NCBI GenBank assembly: GCA_900540785.1
Contig: UQHF01000001.1
Location: 62,001-126,000, forward strand
DNA: 64,000 bases
Direction of reading: 5' to 3'
Source of the DNA: an uncultured Blautia sp.
GTDB lineage: Bacteria; Bacillota; Clostridia; Lachnospirales; Lachnospiraceae
Shown here: piece by piece, positions 43,802 through 52,258 of the stretch
Position numbering within the stretch: position 1 is the first letter of the stretch
Layout: each line of letters starts with the position of its first letter
Translations under genes and position numbers: made by a program
Notes under the pieces: generated by a model
Told to the model about the DNA's origin: nothing
Databases searched by the model: none
Seen by the model: only the letters and a program-made list of their open reading frames with translations

Positions 43802-46013
43802 AAAACTGATTTTTCGAAATGCACGGAAATCTGCAGGTGATTACCTGATCTACCTTGTGACCATGACCATCTGCGTCACTATGTTTTACGCTTTTTTATC
43901 TGTTTCCAGCCACTTTTACCACCCGGATATTGGCCTTTCATATGATTTTACTTTTTTGAGCGACGGCATGAAAATAGCGGTTCTCTCCATCACGCTTCTT
44001 CTTTTATTTCTTATCCGCTATGTAAACAGCTATATGCTGCGGTGTAAGAAAAAAGAATTTGCTCTTCAGGCGATCATGGGAATGGAACAGAAAACCATAA
44101 GCTGGATTTTCTTCGGAGAAACTTTTCTCATGGGAATTATTTCCATCCTGTGCGGTATTTTCCTGGGCGTATTCTGCTCCCAGTTTATCACTGCCCGGAT
44201 CATGGATTCCTACGGAAAATCTTACAAAATCACATGGACGCTCTTTCCGGACACGGTTCTTCTCACCATCTGCTTTTTTGTACTGAGCCTTTTGTTTGTG
44301 GGAATGTTCAATATCCGTACAATCCGGAAAATAAAACTGATCGATATGTTAAATGCAGACAGAGAAAACGAGCCTTCTATTAAGAAAAGCCGCTGGATGC
44401 CCTGTATTTGCCTCATTTTTCTTTGTTTTATCCTGTGGGAGCTGGCAACCGGAATCCAAAAAGTTTATTTTTATTATGACAGCCGCTTTGTCCTGCCTGT
44501 GAAGCTCATGTTTATGGCAAATATCCTGTTTCCCGCTTTGACGGTTCTTGGTGCAGTTTTATGGTGCGCGCGCAGAAAAAAGAAGATTCAACAGCTTGTT
44601 TTCTCCCTTATGATTTTTTCTCTTCTGAACACCTTTGCTGCCGCCTCTGTCCCTGTCATGGCAGAAATTGTAGAAAACCGCTATTACCTGCCCTGGGGAA
44701 TAGGAACCATCAACCAGCATATGATGTTTATGTCCGGCAATCTGCTTTTTTTCCTCTGTGCCGTGATCTATCTTTTTTCCTATTTCCTTGCTGCCAGAAA
44801 AGAAAAATCGCCGGAAATCCGGTACAAAAAAGAAAATCTTTTCTTTTTCGGCCAGATGATTTCCCGGCTTTCCACAACATATAAAACTATGACGCTTATC
44901 TCCATCACACTGACTGTAGCCATCTGCTTTTTTGTTGTAGCTCCCATTCTTGTACGCTGGGCTTCCGGTTATCTGGATTCCCGCTCCATGTACGACATAC
45001 AGATTTCTTCTTCCTACAATGATATGATGGACGAAAAGATTCCTTCAGATAATTACGAGCCCGTCACAGATTTTCTGGAAGAACATGGGATTTCCACAGA
45101 ATACGACTGCACATTAAGCCTTTATCTGCCGGAAAAAAGCCAGTACCACAACCGTACAAAACATGACTTTCCGGTTGTCGCCGTCTCTCTCAGCGACTAT
45201 AACCGTATCCGGGAAATGCTGGGATATGCGCCTGTCACTCTGAAAGAAAATGAATTTACTACCCAGTGGACCGTGATCGCAGGAGAAGAAGAAAGAAACG
45301 CATTTTTAAAATCCAACCGGAAGGTAACTACCGATGCAGGCACACTGACTGCTGCAGAAAAACCGTATTATACAGATTCTATGGGAGAATCTCTTTTTAA
45401 CTCCTACACAGATGTAACCTTTGTATTTCCTGATAAAATATGTGAGAAACTTTTTTCCGTCAAACGAAACCGCTATATCCAGACAGAAGAACCTCTCTCT
45501 TATGCAGACGCAAAAGCTCTGGAACAGCTTTTTACTGAGCAATACCCGGAAGAATCCGAAGAGGGAATGTCCTATTATATCCGTATGAGCACCCTCCAGA
45601 TCAACTCCACAAAAGCCAGTAATTTTGTTCTGGAAACTTCCATGATCTACGGAGCGATCGTCCTTATGGTAATCTGCCTTACCATTCTTGCCCTGCAGCA
45701 GCTTCTGGACGCCTCCCACTACAGCTACCGTTTTTCCGTACTGCGAAAAATCGGCGTGGAAGAAAAAAGTATTCGAAAACTTATGATAAAACAGCTTGGC
45801 GTATGGTTCGGGCTGCCCATATGTACAGCAGTCTTTGTTTCCGTTGCCTTTCTTGCCTACTTTATCAAATCCATTTCTGCGGAAATTTCCGCCTATATTG
45901 GATATGAAATATTATCAAAGCAGATTTTCACAACAGGAGGCATTCTGCTCCTGCTGCTTATCTGCTACTTTATAAGTACCTGGATTCTGTTTTCCCGCTC
46001 TGTTGAGAGGTAA
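43794..46013 (+). CDS. BceB-type FtsX-family permease, module 1
   Basis: A 739-residue permease, somewhat longer than the usual 620-670. About ten helices are arranged as one N-terminal helix (YLIYLVTMTICVTMFYAFL), a group of three, a pair, and a C-terminal group of three. The large extracellular domain of roughly 200 residues (about 400-605) is the substrate-sensing part in BceB proteins. It is the sensor-transporter for kinase 1. Its stop is one base from the stop of the convergent module 2 permease. Confidence 0.9.
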   Translation: MYKKLIFRNARKSAGDYLIYLVTMTICVTMFYAFLSVSSHFYHPDIGLSYDFTFLSDGMKIAVLSITLLLLFLIRYVNSYMLRCKKKEFALQAIMGMEQKTISWIFFGETFLMGIISILCGIFLGVFCSQFITARIMDSYGKSYKITWTLFPDTVLLTICFFVLSLLFVGMFNIRTIRKIKLIDMLNADRENEPSIKKSRWMPCICLIFLCFILWELATGIQKVYFYYDSRFVLPVKLMFMANILFPALTVLGAVLWCARRKKKIQQLVFSLMIFSLLNTFAAASVPVMAEIVENRYYLPWGIGTINQHMMFMSGNLLFFLCAVIYLFSYFLAARKEKSPEIRYKKENLFFFGQMISRLSTTYKTMTLISITLTVAICFFVVAPILVRWASGYLDSRSMYDIQISSSYNDMMDEKIPSDNYEPVTDFLEEHGISTEYDCTLSLYLPEKSQYHNRTKHDFPVVAVSLSDYNRIREMLGYAPVTLKENEFTTQWTVIAGEEERNAFLKSNRKVTTDAGTLTAAEKPYYTDSMGESLFNSYTDVTFVFPDKICEKLFSVKRNRYIQTEEPLSYADAKALEQLFTEQYPEESEEGMSYYIRMSTLQINSTKASNFVLETSMIYGAIVLMVICLTILALQQLLDASHYSYRFSVLRKIGVEEKSIRKLMIKQLGVWFGLPICTAVFVSVAFLAYFIKSISAEISAYIGYEILSKQIFTTGGILLLLLICYFISTWILFSRSVER

Positions 46014-46024
46014 GTTACCCTCTC
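46005..46024. terminator. Hairpin spanning the two convergent permease stops
   Basis: GAGAGGTAA faces TTACC-C-TCTC (one-base bulge), so both stop codons fall in one small hairpin. There is no T-run, so it is at best a weak terminator; no other candidate separates the two convergent modules. Confidence 0.35.
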
Positions 46025-48027
46025 CTCTCCACAATTTTATAATAAGATTTTGCCGTGCACATATAAATGAATGCGTAAATAACTGCAAAAACAGCAATCG
46101 TACCGACAGTACAAAGAATATACAGTTCTGTATTCAGCATTCCAAGAAGCGCCAGAAGGCGGCTTATCATAGGGAATGCCATGATAATGTGAAGGACAGC
46201 CATCAGAAGAGGCAGAAAAAATACCATGAGGATCTGTCTTCGTATGGCTGACTTCACCTCTTTTCGGCTCATGCCCACCTTCTGCATAATCTCAAACCGC
46301 TCTTTATCTTCATATCCTTCCGACATCTGTTTGTAATAAATGATCATGCCGGCTCCCACAAGGAAAATGAAACCGAGGAAAATTCCGAGGAAGAGAAGAC
46401 CGCCGTTTATTATATAGAAGGAACTGTAATGCTCTTCCCGAATATCCGTTGTGAGCCAGGGGGCAATTTCAGGGTCTTCTCCCTGAAGCGTTGAGACAAC
46501 AGGTGTTAAATCATCCCGGAGAATGTTTCCGTATTTCATTGCCGCTTCTTTTCCGCCGTCTATGTAAAGACCAAACTCTAGCTTCAGCCTTCCATAGCCT
46601 TCTCCTGTCAGTTCTTTCTGAAGAGCGTCAATTTCTTTAAAATCTTCCATTGTAACAACTAATGTTGTCTTATAAAACGCATTTTCCCCTCTGTTATTTA
46701 CAGGAAACTCCGGAAGCCATTCCTTTACCTTATATTCTTTTCCATTTAAAGTAATGTTGCCTTTACCGCCCTTTTCCTGAAACGCAAGGACTTCTCCCTT
46801 TTGAATATCCGCCTTTTTCCCGCTGATCCTCTCATATTCCTCCACAGGAACAAGCGCCAGATATTCTATTGTTGCAGAAACATCATAATCTCTTGTCATG
46901 ATTTCCATATCATTGCCTTTTCTGACAATACTGGTATCAAGAACGACCTGCGTTGTTTTTTCCGTATACGGAACCTGTTCCTTTTCTACTGCTTCATCAA
47001 ATTTTTTTCTGATCTCCGGCACTTCCTCAAGAGAAATGCCATTAAAGGTAAAACCCACATCATATGGGAACATGCTGCTTAAAGAATCCTCAATTCCCAT
47101 ATTCAGAGAAACCGTGGTGGACAGCATAAGAAGCACACCCGTACTTAAAATACAGATACTTGCAAGTCCCATTGCGTTTTGCTTCATACGGTAAAGCATG
47201 CCGGAAACGCTTGTAAAGTTCTTCGTCTTATAATAGAAGCTTTTTTTCCATCGGAGTATTTTTAACACTGCAATGCTTCCCGCTGTAAACAAAAGATACG
47301 TTCCTGCCATCACAAGAAGTACGGCTGCAAAAAACATTCCAAGAGCTGTCACAGGTGACTCTGTTGTCACAGCAATGTAATAGCCGCTTCCAAGACAGAT
47401 AAATCCCAGAAGCGCCATCAGCCATTTTGCCTTCGGCTCTCTTTCTCCTGTATTTCCCCCGCGCAGAAGCTCGATAGGCTGATTTAACCGCACTCTGTGA
47501 ATGTTTCGAAATAAGGTTACGATCACAACGGGAAGGAACATAAGCGCGCAGGTGGCCATTCCCGGTACGCACACATAAAAGCCAAGCTGTGCAGGCACGT
47601 GCAGGATTTTGAGAAGAAGCAAAAGCGCCAGCTTACTTCCAAGAATCCCCACTGCAATTCCTCCAATGATGCTGATAACGGAAGTGAGAAGCGTCTCCAC
47701 AGCCATCATCTTCATAATGTGCCCCTTTTCCAGTCCCAGAATATTATAAAGACCGATTTCCTTCTGCCGCCTCTTCATGACAAAACTGTTGCTGTACAGA
47801 AGAAAGATAAAGGAAAAAATATAGATCACGGCAATGCCAAGAAACATAATGCTTGTCACGATCGCGCTGTTTGGAACCATCTCCGATAAATCCTTACTCT
47901 GCGTTACAAAGAACATCATGTACGTCATGGCGATACAGCAGATGCAGGTAAGCATATACGGAATATACGTCCCTTTATTTCTTTTGATATTGCTGACTGC
48001 CAGCTTTAAAAATAATCCTTTACGCAT
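46015..48027 (-). CDS. BceB-type FtsX-family permease, module 2
   Basis: A 670-residue permease with the BceB layout: N-terminal helix (YIPYMLTCICCIAMTYMMFF), helix groups to about 310, an extracellular domain at about 310-525, and three final helices (GGLLFLGIFLGFIFLVGAGMI and others). The start at 48027 (MRKGLFLKL) is preferred over GTG 48036, giving an eight-base overlap with the ATPase gene like that of module 1. Cognate sensor-transporter of kinase 2. Confidence 0.9.
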   Translation of the reverse strand: MRKGLFLKLAVSNIKRNKGTYIPYMLTCICCIAMTYMMFFVTQSKDLSEMVPNSAIVTSIMFLGIAVIYIFSFIFLLYSNSFVMKRRQKEIGLYNILGLEKGHIMKMMAVETLLTSVISIIGGIAVGILGSKLALLLLLKILHVPAQLGFYVCVPGMATCALMFLPVVIVTLFRNIHRVRLNQPIELLRGGNTGEREPKAKWLMALLGFICLGSGYYIAVTTESPVTALGMFFAAVLLVMAGTYLLFTAGSIAVLKILRWKKSFYYKTKNFTSVSGMLYRMKQNAMGLASICILSTGVLLMLSTTVSLNMGIEDSLSSMFPYDVGFTFNGISLEEVPEIRKKFDEAVEKEQVPYTEKTTQVVLDTSIVRKGNDMEIMTRDYDVSATIEYLALVPVEEYERISGKKADIQKGEVLAFQEKGGKGNITLNGKEYKVKEWLPEFPVNNRGENAFYKTTLVVTMEDFKEIDALQKELTGEGYGRLKLEFGLYIDGGKEAAMKYGNILRDDLTPVVSTLQGEDPEIAPWLTTDIREEHYSSFYIINGGLLFLGIFLGFIFLVGAGMIIYYKQMSEGYEDKERFEIMQKVGMSRKEVKSAIRRQILMVFFLPLLMAVLHIIMAFPMISRLLALLGMLNTELYILCTVGTIAVFAVIYAFIYMCTAKSYYKIVERRG

Positions 48028-48787
48028 GATTTTCACCGCCTGTCGTCAGAATTGTCAGAGTATCGGAAATCATCTGGTACATTTCCTGGCGTGTTTTTCC
48101 TCCTCTGTAAATCTGGTGGAACACCTCGCCGTCCTTAATAAAAAGTACACGTGAGGCATGGCTTGCAGCCTGGGCGCTGTGCGTTACCATAAGAATAGTC
48201 TGTCCCGCCTCATTGATTTCTCCGAACATGGATAAAAGAAGGGAAGCCGCTTTAGAATCCAGCGCTCCTGTAGGCTCGTCTGCAAGGATCAGTCTCGGTT
48301 CTGTGATCAGCGCCCTTGCAACTGCCACTCTCTGCTTCTGTCCGCCGGAAACCTCATAGGGGTATTTTTCCAGAATCTCTGTAATGCGAAGCGCCTGTGC
48401 AATAGGGCGTATTTTCTGTTCCATCTCCCTGTAGTTTTCTCCTGCAAGGACAAGGGGAAGATAAATATTATCCCGGAGACTGAAGGTATCCAGAAGATTA
48501 AAATCCTGAAATACAAAACCGAGATTTTTTCTTCGGAATGCGGAAATCTCCTTCTCTGTTAAATGCACGATGCTTTTTCCTTCAAGAAGCACTTCTCCCT
48601 CTGTTGGACGGTCAAGAGACGCCAGAATATTTAAAAGCGTTGTTTTTCCGCTTCCCGACTCTCCCATGATCGCCACAAATTCTCCCTCCTCCACGGAAAA
48701 TGTGACATTTGATAATGCCTGCACTTTATTGCCGCCAAATCTTGTACTGTATATTTTTTTAACATTTGTTACTTCCAGTAATGACAT
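48020..48787 (-). CDS. BceA-type ABC ATPase, module 2
   Basis: A 255-residue ATPase with Walker A GESGSGKTT, Q-loop FQDFNLL, signature VSGGQKQR, Walker B LILADEPTGALD and switch His VTHS. Closely similar in motif wording to the module 1 ATPase, so the modules are paralogous. It has its own promoter (TATACT at 48829-48824 on the minus strand), downstream of a terminator that closes the regulator operon. Confidence 0.93.
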   Translation of the reverse strand: MSLLEVTNVKKIYSTRFGGNKVQALSNVTFSVEEGEFVAIMGESGSGKTTLLNILASLDRPTEGEVLLEGKSIVHLTEKEISAFRRKNLGFVFQDFNLLDTFSLRDNIYLPLVLAGENYREMEQKIRPIAQALRITEILEKYPYEVSGGQKQRVAVARALITEPRLILADEPTGALDSKAASLLLSMFGEINEAGQTILMVTHSAQAASHASRVLFIKDGEVFHQIYRGGKTRQEMYQMISDTLTILTTGGENHA

Positions 48788-48833
48788 ATTCTTTCTCCTC
48801 TCTGTTTTTCATTCTATGCTTATAGTATAAGAA

Positions 48834-48864
48834 AACCCGGAGCCTGTTTCCATAGACCCGGGTT
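48834..48864 (-). terminator. Terminator of the module 2 regulator operon
   Basis: AACCCGG and CCGGGTT with a 17-base loop; the minus strand continues TTCTTAT. It sits between the DUF3786 gene and the ABC promoter. Confidence 0.65.
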
Positions 48865-48880
48865 ACAATTTAAGCCTTAT

Positions 48881-48898
48881 CCTTACATTTCTGTAAGG
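48881..48898 (-). promoter_or_regulatory. Operator of ABC genes, Bce-like module 2
   Basis: Inverted repeat CCTTACA-TTTC-TGTAAGG on the plus strand, the same core as at 42944-42959. It overlaps the stop codon of the DUF3786 gene and lies about 60 bases upstream of the ABC -10 box. Confidence 0.65.
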
Positions 48899-49572
48899 TT
48901 TTTAAAAGAATCTGCTTCTGTGGACAGAGAAGCATAAATTTCCTCCCCTTCCATTCCTGCCTCCAAAGTAAGATAATACACAGCGTCAGCAGCCACGCAC
49001 ACTACATTTTCCTCATGAAAAAAATCGGTAATATTCGAATCAAAAAGCATATTTCCCTGGGCTTCAAACTCCTCGTCCCCGTCCCAGAAAAGCACTGCAA
49101 TATGAAGAAACGGAAAAACAGGAAGTACATATCCTGCATCCCCCTGAGGAAGCCGCTTTCCTCCAAGTGATTCACACGCTTTTGAAAGTTCTTTTACATG
49201 ACCGGAAAAGGTTTCTGAAAATCGCCTGAGAATGGTTCTCTTATATGCAGCCTCAAAAGGATACACTCTCTTCACTTCACGGAAGGGCACAAGCTTTCCC
49301 GATTCCACAGGCGTTTCGCAGGCATAATGAAACATATTGTATATGGTAATGGAAGTATCAAATCCCGGCTTTCTCTCCGGCTCTTCCACATAGGAAATCC
49401 TTCCTGTTGTCCTGCTGATTTTCAGTTTTTTCGAAAAATATACAAGATAAAGATTCTCATTGTCTGCTTCCAGATGAAATTTTTCTATTAATGCTTCCTG
49501 GTCCATTCCCAGAAAATTCTGGCGCCACATTTCCAGAACCTTATCATAATTTGACTGATACCCTTCTTTCAT
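48883..49572 (-). CDS. DUF3786-family protein
   Basis: A 229-residue protein of unknown function. It fits the DUF3786 pattern: an N-terminal region with KISRTTGRISYVEE, a middle GKLVPFREVKRVYPFEAAYKRT and the C-terminal LFWDGDEEFEAQGNMLFDSNITDF. No signal peptide or helix, so cytoplasmic. It is 11 bases downstream of kinase 2 and is followed by a terminator, so it belongs to the regulator transcript. Such genes are not a standard part of Bce modules; whether it affects signalling is unknown. Confidence 0.75.
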   Translation of the reverse strand: MKEGYQSNYDKVLEMWRQNFLGMDQEALIEKFHLEADNENLYLVYFSKKLKISRTTGRISYVEEPERKPGFDTSITIYNMFHYACETPVESGKLVPFREVKRVYPFEAAYKRTILRRFSETFSGHVKELSKACESLGGKRLPQGDAGYVLPVFPFLHIAVLFWDGDEEFEAQGNMLFDSNITDFFHEENVVCVAADAVYYLTLEAGMEGEEIYASLSTEADSFKNLTEM

Positions 49573-49583
49573 AGCTCCTCCTG

Positions 49584-50576
49584 TTAATACATATCAAGTG
49601 CTTTTCTTCCCAGAAAAAGGTAGACCTTCGTACCCTTTCCAGGTGTGGATTCTATGGTAATCTCATGATTTAATTTCTTCATGATCTTCACGCAGAGGTA
49701 AAGTCCGATCCCTGTGGAACGGTTATCCTCTCTGCCATTATGCCCGGTAAATCCTTTTTCAAACACCCTCGGAAGGTCTTCCGGCCGGATTCCGATTCCC
49801 GTGTCTTCAATGACAAGAGTATGGGCTCTGTCCGGGCTCATATAAATGGAGATTCCTCCCTGCTTTGTGTATTTTAAGGCATTGGAAAAAATCTGCCCGA
49901 TCACAAAACCAAGCCATTTTCCGTCGGTAAGAACATGCTCTTCCACGCCTTCATAATGAAGGGTCAGCTTTTTCCCCACAAAAATCCGGGCATACTTATG
50001 TATCTGTTCTTTTATCAGCCCGTCCAGATCATACTCCTGAAAACTCATATCTGCTGATATGTCTTCTGTCCGCAGATACCCGAGAACCATTTCCACATAC
50101 TGCTCAATTTTAAAAAGCTCAGAAAGAGCCGCCTTATTTTCTTCTTTGTTTTCCTGCAAAAGAAGACGCAAGGCAGAAATAGGCGTCTTGATCTGATGCA
50201 CCCACATGGTATAATAATCCGTCAGTTCCTCATAAAAACGCCGCTTTCCTCCCTCCGCTTTCATGCGAAGGCTGTTAAAATTTTTCACGATTTCCTGATA
50301 AAGCCTCTCTGTCTCGTCAAGCGGCTCCGGAAACATTTTTTCTTCCAGAAAACTGTTACTCAAAATCTGCTGAAGCATTTCTTTTTTTCTTATATACTTC
50401 CGGTATCCGTCCCAGAAAAAAAGAAGCATGATAAACGTGCATAAAATCCCTCCGTAAATCACCGGTTCTGCCGGAATGCCGTAAAGAAATGCCACACAGC
50501 CTGCTGTAAAACAGCAGAGAAAAAAAGCCAGCCCATATTTTTTTACTCCTGCTGCATATTCTCTGAGATATTTCAC
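49584..50576 (-). CDS. Intramembrane-sensing histidine kinase, Bce-like module 2
   Basis: A 330-residue BceS-like kinase with two closely spaced N-terminal helices (GLAFFLCCFTAGCVAFLYG, PVIYGGILCTFIMLLFFW), acceptor His in WVHQIKTPISALRLLL, and ATPase motifs QIFSNALKYTK, IEDTGIGI and FEKGFTGHNGRE. It starts with GTG, overlapping the regulator stop (GTGA). Paralogue of the module 1 kinase. Confidence 0.92.
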   Translation of the reverse strand: MKYLREYAAGVKKYGLAFFLCCFTAGCVAFLYGIPAEPVIYGGILCTFIMLLFFWDGYRKYIRKKEMLQQILSNSFLEEKMFPEPLDETERLYQEIVKNFNSLRMKAEGGKRRFYEELTDYYTMWVHQIKTPISALRLLLQENKEENKAALSELFKIEQYVEMVLGYLRTEDISADMSFQEYDLDGLIKEQIHKYARIFVGKKLTLHYEGVEEHVLTDGKWLGFVIGQIFSNALKYTKQGGISIYMSPDRAHTLVIEDTGIGIRPEDLPRVFEKGFTGHNGREDNRSTGIGLYLCVKIMKKLNHEITIESTPGKGTKVYLFLGRKALDMY

Positions 50577-51256
50577 AAAATCCCTCCCTGTGCCATATAT
50601 CCCATTCCCTTTTTTGTCACAATAAAATCTGAAAGCCCCATACTCTCCAGTTTTTTCCGGAGCCGTGTCATATTGACCGTCAGAGTGTTATCGTCCACAA
50701 AGCTGTCATTTTCCCAGAGATGGGTCATAATGTCGTCCCTTGATACGATTTTTCCTGCGTGTTCCATCAAAATCTGCAGAATCCGAAGCTCATTTCTTGT
50801 AAGCTCCACGCTTTCTCCACTATATTGAAGGGTTCCGTTTCCAAGATTTAAGATCACGCCTCCGCATTCCAGAAGATTGGAATTTTTTCCAAAAGCATAC
50901 GTCCTCCTTAACACTGCCTGCACCTTCGCCGCAAGCACGTCAAGATCAAAGGGCTTTGCAATAAAATCGTCGGCTCCCCGACTCATTGCCATAACCATAT
51001 TCATGTTGTCTGCCGCAGAGGATAAGAATAAAACAGGAACCTGCGAAATCCGCCTGATTTCCTCGCACCAGTGAAATCCATTATAAAAAGGAAGTTTTAA
51101 GTCAAGAAGAACAAGCTGCGGGTCTTTCTGTACAAATTCCCGGAGCACATTGGAAAAATCACTTACACAGTCCACCTGATAGCCCCAGGATTGAAGATGC
51201 TTCTGCACAAGACCTGCTATTGTCTCATCGTCCTCTACAATTAATATACGATACAT
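50573..51256 (-). CDS. OmpR-type response regulator, Bce-like module 2
   Basis: A 227-residue regulator: receiver (ILIVEDDETIAG, Asp in VLLDLKLPFYNG, Lys in IAKPFDLDVL) and winged helix (LTRNELRILQILMEH, DDNTLTVNMTRLRKKL). The helix wording around the recognition helix is nearly the same as in the module 1 regulator, which agrees with the shared operator. RBS GGAGG. Divergent from the amidohydrolase gene. Confidence 0.92.
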   Translation of the reverse strand: MYRILIVEDDETIAGLVQKHLQSWGYQVDCVSDFSNVLREFVQKDPQLVLLDLKLPFYNGFHWCEEIRRISQVPVLFLSSAADNMNMVMAMSRGADDFIAKPFDLDVLAAKVQAVLRRTYAFGKNSNLLECGGVILNLGNGTLQYSGESVELTRNELRILQILMEHAGKIVSRDDIMTHLWENDSFVDDNTLTVNMTRLRKKLESMGLSDFIVTKKGMGYMAQGGIL

Positions 51257-51311
51257 ATGTTACACCTCCGCTGCTTACTCATATTTTTATTTTACCATTC
51301 TTTTTCCCTGA

Positions 51312-51340
51312 TTGAAACGGAAAAAATTTTAGTTTATAAT
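51312..51340 (+). promoter_or_regulatory. Sigma-70 promoter of the amidohydrolase gene
   Basis: TTGAAA (51312-51317), 17-base spacer, TATAAT (51335-51340), 52 bases upstream of the start codon. Confidence 0.7.
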
Positions 51341-51391
51341 GATACCAGTGCAAATCGCGAAAGAATTTACCCGAAACAGGAGGTTTTTATT

Positions 51392-52204
51392 ATGGTTATA
51401 GATTTTCATACACATATTTTCCCGGATAAGGTCGCAGAAAAAGCAGTGCCAAAGCTTGCCTCTGTCATCAGCCACACTCCCAGCATGAACGGAACTGCCG
51501 CAGGGCTTCTTGATTCTATGGAAAAAAGCGGCGTGGACGTAAGCGTGATCCTGCCTGTTGTCACAAATCCCCGGCAGACGGATTCCATTATCCGCTTCGC
51601 TTCTGAGATTAATGAAACGTACGCAGAAAATACTTCTCTTCGTCTTATTTCCTTTGCAGGAGTTCACCCTGTCTGCGACAATTATAAGGACATTTTAAAA
51701 CTGATAAAAAGAGAAGGCTTTCAGGGTATTAAGCTTCACCCCAACTACCAGGGCGTATATTTTGACGATATTCGATATATGCGGATTATTTATGCTGCCT
51801 CTGAGCTTGGTCTTTCTGTCCTCACCCATGCAGGCGACGACCCGTACACGCCGGACGAGGCGTTCTGCTCCCCGGATATGATCCTCCATGTTCTTGAGGA
51901 CACTGCTCCTCCCAGACTGATCCTCGCACATATGGGAAGCAACGGCAATTATCAGGAAGCGGAGGAAAAGCTCTGCGGAAAAAATGTATACTTCGACACT
52001 TCCTACTCTATTATGCATATGGAAGAAGAACAGTTTACAAGAATGATCCATCTCCACGGCGCAGATAAGATTCTTTTCGGCACAGACGCTCCCTGGACTT
52101 ACCAGAGAGACTGCGTGGAAAAATTAAAAAGCCTTACAGGACTTTCTGAAAAAGAAAAGCAGCAGATTCTCTGGGAAAATGCCGCTTATCTTCTGGGGAT
52201 ATAA
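51392..52204 (+). CDS. Amidohydrolase-2 family TIM-barrel hydrolase
   Basis: A 270-residue metal-dependent hydrolase or decarboxylase of the ACMSD/amidohydrolase-2 group. Metal ligands appear as HTH in VIDFHTHIFP, a middle His in IKLHPNYQG and another in VLTHAGDD, and the late Asp in ILFGTDAPW. Start at 51392 follows ACAGGAGG; the longer ORF includes the promoter and is rejected. A single-gene unit ended by an 18-base-pair hairpin. Substrate unknown. Confidence 0.85.
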   Translation: MVIDFHTHIFPDKVAEKAVPKLASVISHTPSMNGTAAGLLDSMEKSGVDVSVILPVVTNPRQTDSIIRFASEINETYAENTSLRLISFAGVHPVCDNYKDILKLIKREGFQGIKLHPNYQGVYFDDIRYMRIIYAASELGLSVLTHAGDDPYTPDEAFCSPDMILHVLEDTAPPRLILAHMGSNGNYQEAEEKLCGKNVYFDTSYSIMHMEEEQFTRMIHLHGADKILFGTDAPWTYQRDCVEKLKSLTGLSEKEKQQILWENAAYLLGI

Positions 52205-52205
52205 A

Positions 52206-52246
52206 AAACATACGCCTTTCTCCTTTGCGGAGAAAGGCGTATGTTT
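52206..52246. terminator. Bidirectional terminator between amidohydrolase and FGGY kinase genes
   Basis: A perfect 18-base-pair stem (AAACATACGCCTTTCTCC and its complement) with loop TTTGC. Confidence 0.9.
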
Positions 52247-52258
52247 CTAGTTTATCTC

